64,000 nucleotides of DNA from Alphaproteobacteria bacterium (GTDB taxonomy: Bacteria; Pseudomonadota; Alphaproteobacteria; JAVJRE01): contig JAVJRE010000007.1 of assembly GCA_040218575.1 (NCBI GenBank), forward strand, positions 496,001-560,000, given 5' to 3'. Under the pieces are notes generated by a model. That model saw nothing but the letters and a program-made list of their open reading frames with translations. It was not told the origin of the DNA and did not search any database. Below, piece by piece: positions 60,883-64,000 of this stretch. The position numbers were made by a program, and so were the translations under genes. Positions within the stretch are counted from its first letter, which is position 1, and each line of letters begins with the position of its first letter.

Positions 60883-62418
60883 TCACGCGGCGGACTTCAC
60901 CGCTTCCTTGCCCCTGGCCACATAGGCCTCCAGCTCTTCGCGGATAGCCGGGTCCAGGGGCGGTTGCTCATAGTCCTTGAGCATCTGCTTCCAGATGGCG
61001 TTGGCCCGCTGGGTGGCGGTGAGGGCACCGTCCTCCGACCAGTTCTCGAAGTTGCGCCAGTCGCTGACCATGGGCTCGTAGAAGGCGGTGTTGTATCGCT
61101 GAATCGTGTGCGGGCTGCCGAAGAAATGCCCGCCGGGGCCGACCCCGGCAATGGCCTCGACGCCGAGATTTTCCTCCGAGGTGTCGAAGGGCTTCATGAA
61201 TTCGGCCACCATCTGCAGCATTTCCGCGTCCAGAATCAGCTTCTCGAAACTGGCGGTGAGGCCGCCTTCCAGCCAGCCGGCGGCGTGCAGGACGAAATTG
61301 ACCCGGCCCAGGATAATTCCCCAGAGACTCATCTCCGCCTCATAGGCCGCCTGGGCATCCGGCGCATTGGACGCCGTCACATTGCTTGACCGGTAGGGCA
61401 CGCCATAGCGCCGGGTAAGCTGGCCCGAGGCGATGGTGGTGCGGGTATATTCCGGCGTGCCAAAGGCCGGTGCGCCGGTCCGCATATCCACGTTCGAGGT
61501 GAACGCGCCATACATGACGGGGGATCCCGCGCGCACCGTCTGCACCAGGGCAATGCCCATAAGGGCTTCGGCGTTCTGCTGTACCAGGGCGCCTTCCAGG
61601 CTGACCGGGCACATGGCGCCGGCCAGGGTAAACGGCGTAAAGATCACCGTCTGATTGTGCCGCGCCAGGGTAATCAGCCCCTGGCTCATCTCCTTGTCGA
61701 GACGCAGCGGCGAGTTCATGTTGACCACGCCATCCACATTGGTATGACGGCAGAACGCCTCCTCGCTCTCACCGAAGGCGATGGCCGCCATCTCGATGCC
61801 GCGCCGCGCGTCGGCCCGGCCGAAGGCGCCGCCATACATGGGCTTGTCGGCCAGGATGATGCTGTCCAGCATCAGGTCATAGCCGCGGGTCTCCGCCGGC
61901 AGGTCATGCGGCACGAAGCCGGAGCCCGCCCGGTGCAGGATATTGAGGTGCTGGGTCAGACGCAGGAAGTCCTGGCACTCCGCATGGGTGCCGCGCCGGC
62001 GCGGGATGTCCAGGGTGCTCATGAAGGCGGGACCGCCGACCGGACTGAACACCAGATTAGGGCCGCCTATTTCCACCGACCGCTCAGGATTGCGGGCCCG
62101 GTGGGTCCAGGATGATGGCGCCTTGGCGATCTGGGTCTCGATGAAGTCCGCCTCGAACCGCACCCGACCGGTAGTGTGGTTCACGGCACAGCCGGCCGCG
62201 TGGAGAATCCGGCAGGCTTCCGGATCCATGACCTCGACGCCGGTCTCCTTCAGCACCCTGAGGCTGGCCCGGTGGATGTCCTCGATCTGATCGTCGCTCA
62301 GGACCCGCATGGGCTCCCATTGGTGGCGCAGGCGACGCGCCGGCAACTGGCGGACCGTAAGGCCGGTGGGGCGGGCGTCCTGGCGGCGGCGGCGGCCGGC
62401 GGCGGGGGTGCGGGTCAT
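60883..62418 (-). CDS. MttB-superfamily methyltransferase 3 (non-pyrrolysine)
   Basis: A 511-residue TIM-barrel methyltransferase, third in the window. [80 protein letters not shown] and QRANAIWKQMLKDYEQPPLD are the family blocks. No in-frame amber codon occurs. ATG 62418 has AGGAGAG about 7 bases upstream; longer in-frame starts give a non-homologous leader. No corrinoid, activator or methyltransferase gene lies next to it, so it depends on the carrier at 36551 or one outside the window. It is convergent with the tandem hydrolases. Confidence 0.88.
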   Translation of the reverse strand: MTRTPAAGRRRRQDARPTGLTVRQLPARRLRHQWEPMRVLSDDQIEDIHRASLRVLKETGVEVMDPEACRILHAAGCAVNHTTGRVRFEADFIETQIAKAPSSWTHRARNPERSVEIGGPNLVFSPVGGPAFMSTLDIPRRRGTHAECQDFLRLTQHLNILHRAGSGFVPHDLPAETRGYDLMLDSIILADKPMYGGAFGRADARRGIEMAAIAFGESEEAFCRHTNVDGVVNMNSPLRLDKEMSQGLITLARHNQTVIFTPFTLAGAMCPVSLEGALVQQNAEALMGIALVQTVRAGSPVMYGAFTSNVDMRTGAPAFGTPEYTRTTIASGQLTRRYGVPYRSSNVTASNAPDAQAAYEAEMSLWGIILGRVNFVLHAAGWLEGGLTASFEKLILDAEMLQMVAEFMKPFDTSEENLGVEAIAGVGPGGHFFGSPHTIQRYNTAFYEPMVSDWRNFENWSEDGALTATQRANAIWKQMLKDYEQPPLDPAIREELEAYVARGKEAVKSAA

Positions 62419-62524
62419 GGGGCTCTCCTCACATATCTTCTGGCGTGTCCGACCGCACGATGACCGCGCACCGGACCGCGGGCAAGGCCCTGGCGCGATC
62501 CGCCGCCAACCCGCCTGCCCCACC

Positions 62525-62560
62525 AAAAAAAGGCGCCGCGGCCAAGCCGGCCGCGGCGCC
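62525..62560 (-). terminator. Rho-independent terminator of the secreted EF-hand protein gene
   Basis: Read on the minus strand, a perfect 12-bp stem GGCGCCGCGGCC / GGCCGCGGCGCC with a 5-base loop is followed by seven T residues. It lies 41 bases after the stop of the gene at 62602, giving that gene its own transcript end and separating it from mttB3. Confidence 0.9.
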
Positions 62561-62601
62561 TCTGTTCTGCTTGTTGCCGGCCGATGGCCGGCGCAACAGG
62601 T

Positions 62602-63276
62602 CTACTGGTCCGACATCATCATGTCTTCGCCGGCAACCATCAGATCCATGTGCTGGCTGACCTGGTTGAGGCCGCCCTCACCGGCAGCCCATGTGATCTG
62701 GCCATCGCCATTGACGTCGACGCCGACGATGATCTGATCGGCCAGGGTCGCCGCCGCGCGGGCGAAGGGCGCCGCCTGCCGGCTGGAACTGGCCGCCAGA
62801 ACGCCCAGAGCCTGCGCCACCAGCAGTTCCGAACGCTCGATGACGTTCTGCGCGCTGGTCGCCACATGCTCGGCATGCAGTTTCACATTGTCACTGGCAT
62901 CGGGACTGGCCGCCGCCAGATTGACGTGGGTGATGATGTCCTGCGCCGCGGCGCGCACGCCGTAGTTCAGCGCCGGACCTTCCGCCTGGAACGCCGGGTC
63001 AATGGCGTGGATGACGTTGCGCGCATGCTCCTGCGCCTTCGCCAGGTCCGACAGATTGGCCACCATCAGGCCGGCCTGCGACAGAGCCATGAAGGCTTCC
63101 GCATTGGCCGCCGGCAAAAGACCCAGTTGGTTCGGCGCCAGCGCCCATGTGGTCGTAATGTGACCGATGTGGGCGTGCGCCTCCTGGGCCGAGGCCTGCC
63201 CCGCCCCCAGCATAAGGCCGATCACCACGACTGGTGCCGCCAGAAGCGACGAAATGTTTCTGATCTTCCTGCTCAT
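62602..63276 (-). CDS. Secreted helical protein with a single EF-hand-like loop (unknown function)
   Basis: A 224-residue protein I cannot place in a known family. It starts with a signal peptide (KIRNISSLLAAPVVVIGLML, cleavage near GQASA-QE). The mature part begins with a His-rich patch (EAHAHIGHITTTW) and is mostly Ala-rich helix (ANAEAFMALSQAGLMVANLS). Asp187 starts DVNGDGQITW, an EF-hand calcium loop with Asp/Asn/Asp/Gln in the ligand positions, followed by AAGEGG. A Met/acid-rich tail ends the protein. It would be periplasmic or exported, binding calcium or, via the His patch, a transition metal. It has its own terminator and no operon partners. Confidence 0.7.
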   Translation of the reverse strand: MSRKIRNISSLLAAPVVVIGLMLGAGQASAQEAHAHIGHITTTWALAPNQLGLLPAANAEAFMALSQAGLMVANLSDLAKAQEHARNVIHAIDPAFQAEGPALNYGVRAAAQDIITHVNLAAASPDASDNVKLHAEHVATSAQNVIERSELLVAQALGVLAASSSRQAAPFARAAATLADQIIVGVDVNGDGQITWAAGEGGLNQVSQHMDLMVAGEDMMMSDQ

Positions 63277-63542
63277 AGGTCCGACCTTTTATAGTTACTC
63301 CCCCCGCGGGGCCCCTCAGGGTGGCACCCTACGACATTCCGCGAAGCTTTGGAAAGCCTCACCATCCGCTCCCGGTGCCCTTCGGCCGGCCGCCGCGCTG
63401 TCCGGCACCGGGCCCTGATTCGGCCCGATTGCGTCCACCGCCCTTGTCTTGGCCGGGCCGCTTGCGCGACCATGGCCGTCTTCCCGGCCATTGGCCACCC
63501 GGCCATGTTTGCGCCGCACCCCCGCATCACCTGTGAGGCTCC

Positions 63543-64000
63543 ATGCTGGTCATCCTGTCACCCGCCAAGAAGCTGGATTTCACGCCGGCGCCGCTGCCGC
63601 TGGCGCCGACCCGACCGGCGCTCTCCCGTGACAGCGCGGAGCTGGTGCAGCGGGTCAAACAGTTAAAACGGTCCGACATCGCGCGCCTGATGCGGCTCAG
63701 CGAGTCTCTGGCCGACCTCACTCGCGAACGGTTCCAGGCACTGGGCGACAAGGCGTCGCGGGCGGCGGCGCAGCCGGCCATCCGCGCTTTTCGCGGCGAC
63801 ACCTATCTTGGTCTGGCCGCGGATGATTTCACTGCCGAGGATCTGGCCTTCGCGCAGGACCATGTGCGCATTCTCTCCGGCCTCTATGGTCTGCTGCGGC
63901 CGCTCGACGCCATAGAGCCCTATCGTCTGGAAATGGGCACCCGTCTGAAGACCGACCGCGGCGCCACTCTTTACGATTTCTGGGGCGACAAGCTGGCGGC
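63543..64000 (+). CDS. yaaA: YaaA (UPF0246) peroxide-stress protein, N-terminal part (runs off the window)
   Basis: The frame from ATG 63543 gives 152 codons with no stop before the window ends. The opening LVILSPAKKLDF is the family signature, and AFRGDTYLGLAADDF, LSGLYGLLRPLDAIEPYRLE and MGTRLKT follow in order. In E. coli YaaA limits DNA and protein damage by lowering free iron during peroxide stress, and it has a DNA-binding fold. About 100 residues are missing at the C-terminus. The 266 bases upstream hold no other gene I can support. Confidence 0.93.
   Translation, partial: MLVILSPAKKLDFTPAPLPLAPTRPALSRDSAELVQRVKQLKRSDIARLMRLSESLADLTRERFQALGDKASRAAAQPAIRAFRGDTYLGLAADDFTAEDLAFAQDHVRILSGLYGLLRPLDAIEPYRLEMGTRLKTDRGATLYDFWGDKLA

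Noticed and set aside
37572-62418. Pyrrolysine (in-frame UAG) in the MttB homologues
   Set aside because: All three frames are open to family length; the only TAG is the terminal stop of the second copy, at the normal C-terminal end.
1-64000. tRNA, rRNA, integrase or transposase genes marking a mobile island
   Set aside because: No cloverleaf, rRNA segment or recombinase motif was found by reading either strand, so island boundaries are not claimed.

Overview
This 64 kb window is GC-rich chromosomal DNA that looks alphaproteobacterial. The taxonomic hints are a complete heterotetrameric sarcosine oxidase (soxB-D-A-G), an oxygen-compatible corrinoid methyl-transfer cluster of the kind found in marine and rhizosphere Alphaproteobacteria, an arsenic operon with an aquaporin, and a GlxA/GbdR-type regulator. 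This is inferred from gene content only. No rRNA, tRNA, CRISPR array, integrase or insertion sequence was seen. Most genes sit in tight operons with ATGA or TGATG start/stop overlaps.

Layout. 0-8 kb: end of a PLP enzyme, AAC(6')-like GNAT, Bcr/CflA-type efflux pump, an arylsulfatase next to a flavin-dependent tryptophan-halogenase-like protein, an M81 metallopeptidase and a Crp/Fnr regulator. 8-14 kb: a DddP-like M24 protein (candidate DMSP lyase), a 2OG-Fe(II) oxygenase, and a minus-strand operon encoding an Fe/2OG protein with H-A-G in place of the H-x-D facial triad (halogenase signature), a PuuE-like hydrolase and an epimerase, followed by a GNAT remnant. 14-20 kb: ppk-ppx polyphosphate pair and arsR-arsC-aquaporin. 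20-24 kb: livG-F-H-M-J type ABC importer. 24-30 kb: aldo/keto reductase, an operon of a TPP enzyme, an atypical aromatic-amino-acid-lyase homologue and an amidohydrolase, and a hemerythrin-domain protein.

30-62 kb is a methylated-amine (betaine-type) catabolic island: GbdR-like regulator; two methylenetetrahydrofolate reductases; RamA-like ASKHA iron-sulfur activator; methyltetrahydrofolate:corrinoid methyltransferase; two small conserved proteins of unknown role; the corrinoid protein; three MttB-superfamily methyltransferases without an in-frame amber (pyrrolysine) codon; a TMADH/DgcA-like flavoprotein; a dimethylglycine/sarcosine-dehydrogenase-like protein; and SoxBDAG. The likely logic is that MttB moves a methyl group from a quaternary amine to the corrinoid protein, the methyltransferase passes it to tetrahydrofolate, and the reductases work in the oxidative direction. 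The resulting di- and monomethyl amines are then stripped to glycine by the flavoprotein demethylases. At the distal end are a desaturase-like membrane di-iron protein translationally coupled to a 1172-residue Nfn-like flavoprotein fusion, and three tandem PuuE-like hydrolase paralogues.

62-64 kb: a secreted EF-hand protein of unknown role with its own terminator, and the start of yaaA. The least explained items are the HAG halogenase-like operon, the desaturase/Nfn-fusion pair with the tandem hydrolases, and the TPP-lyase-amidohydrolase operon.
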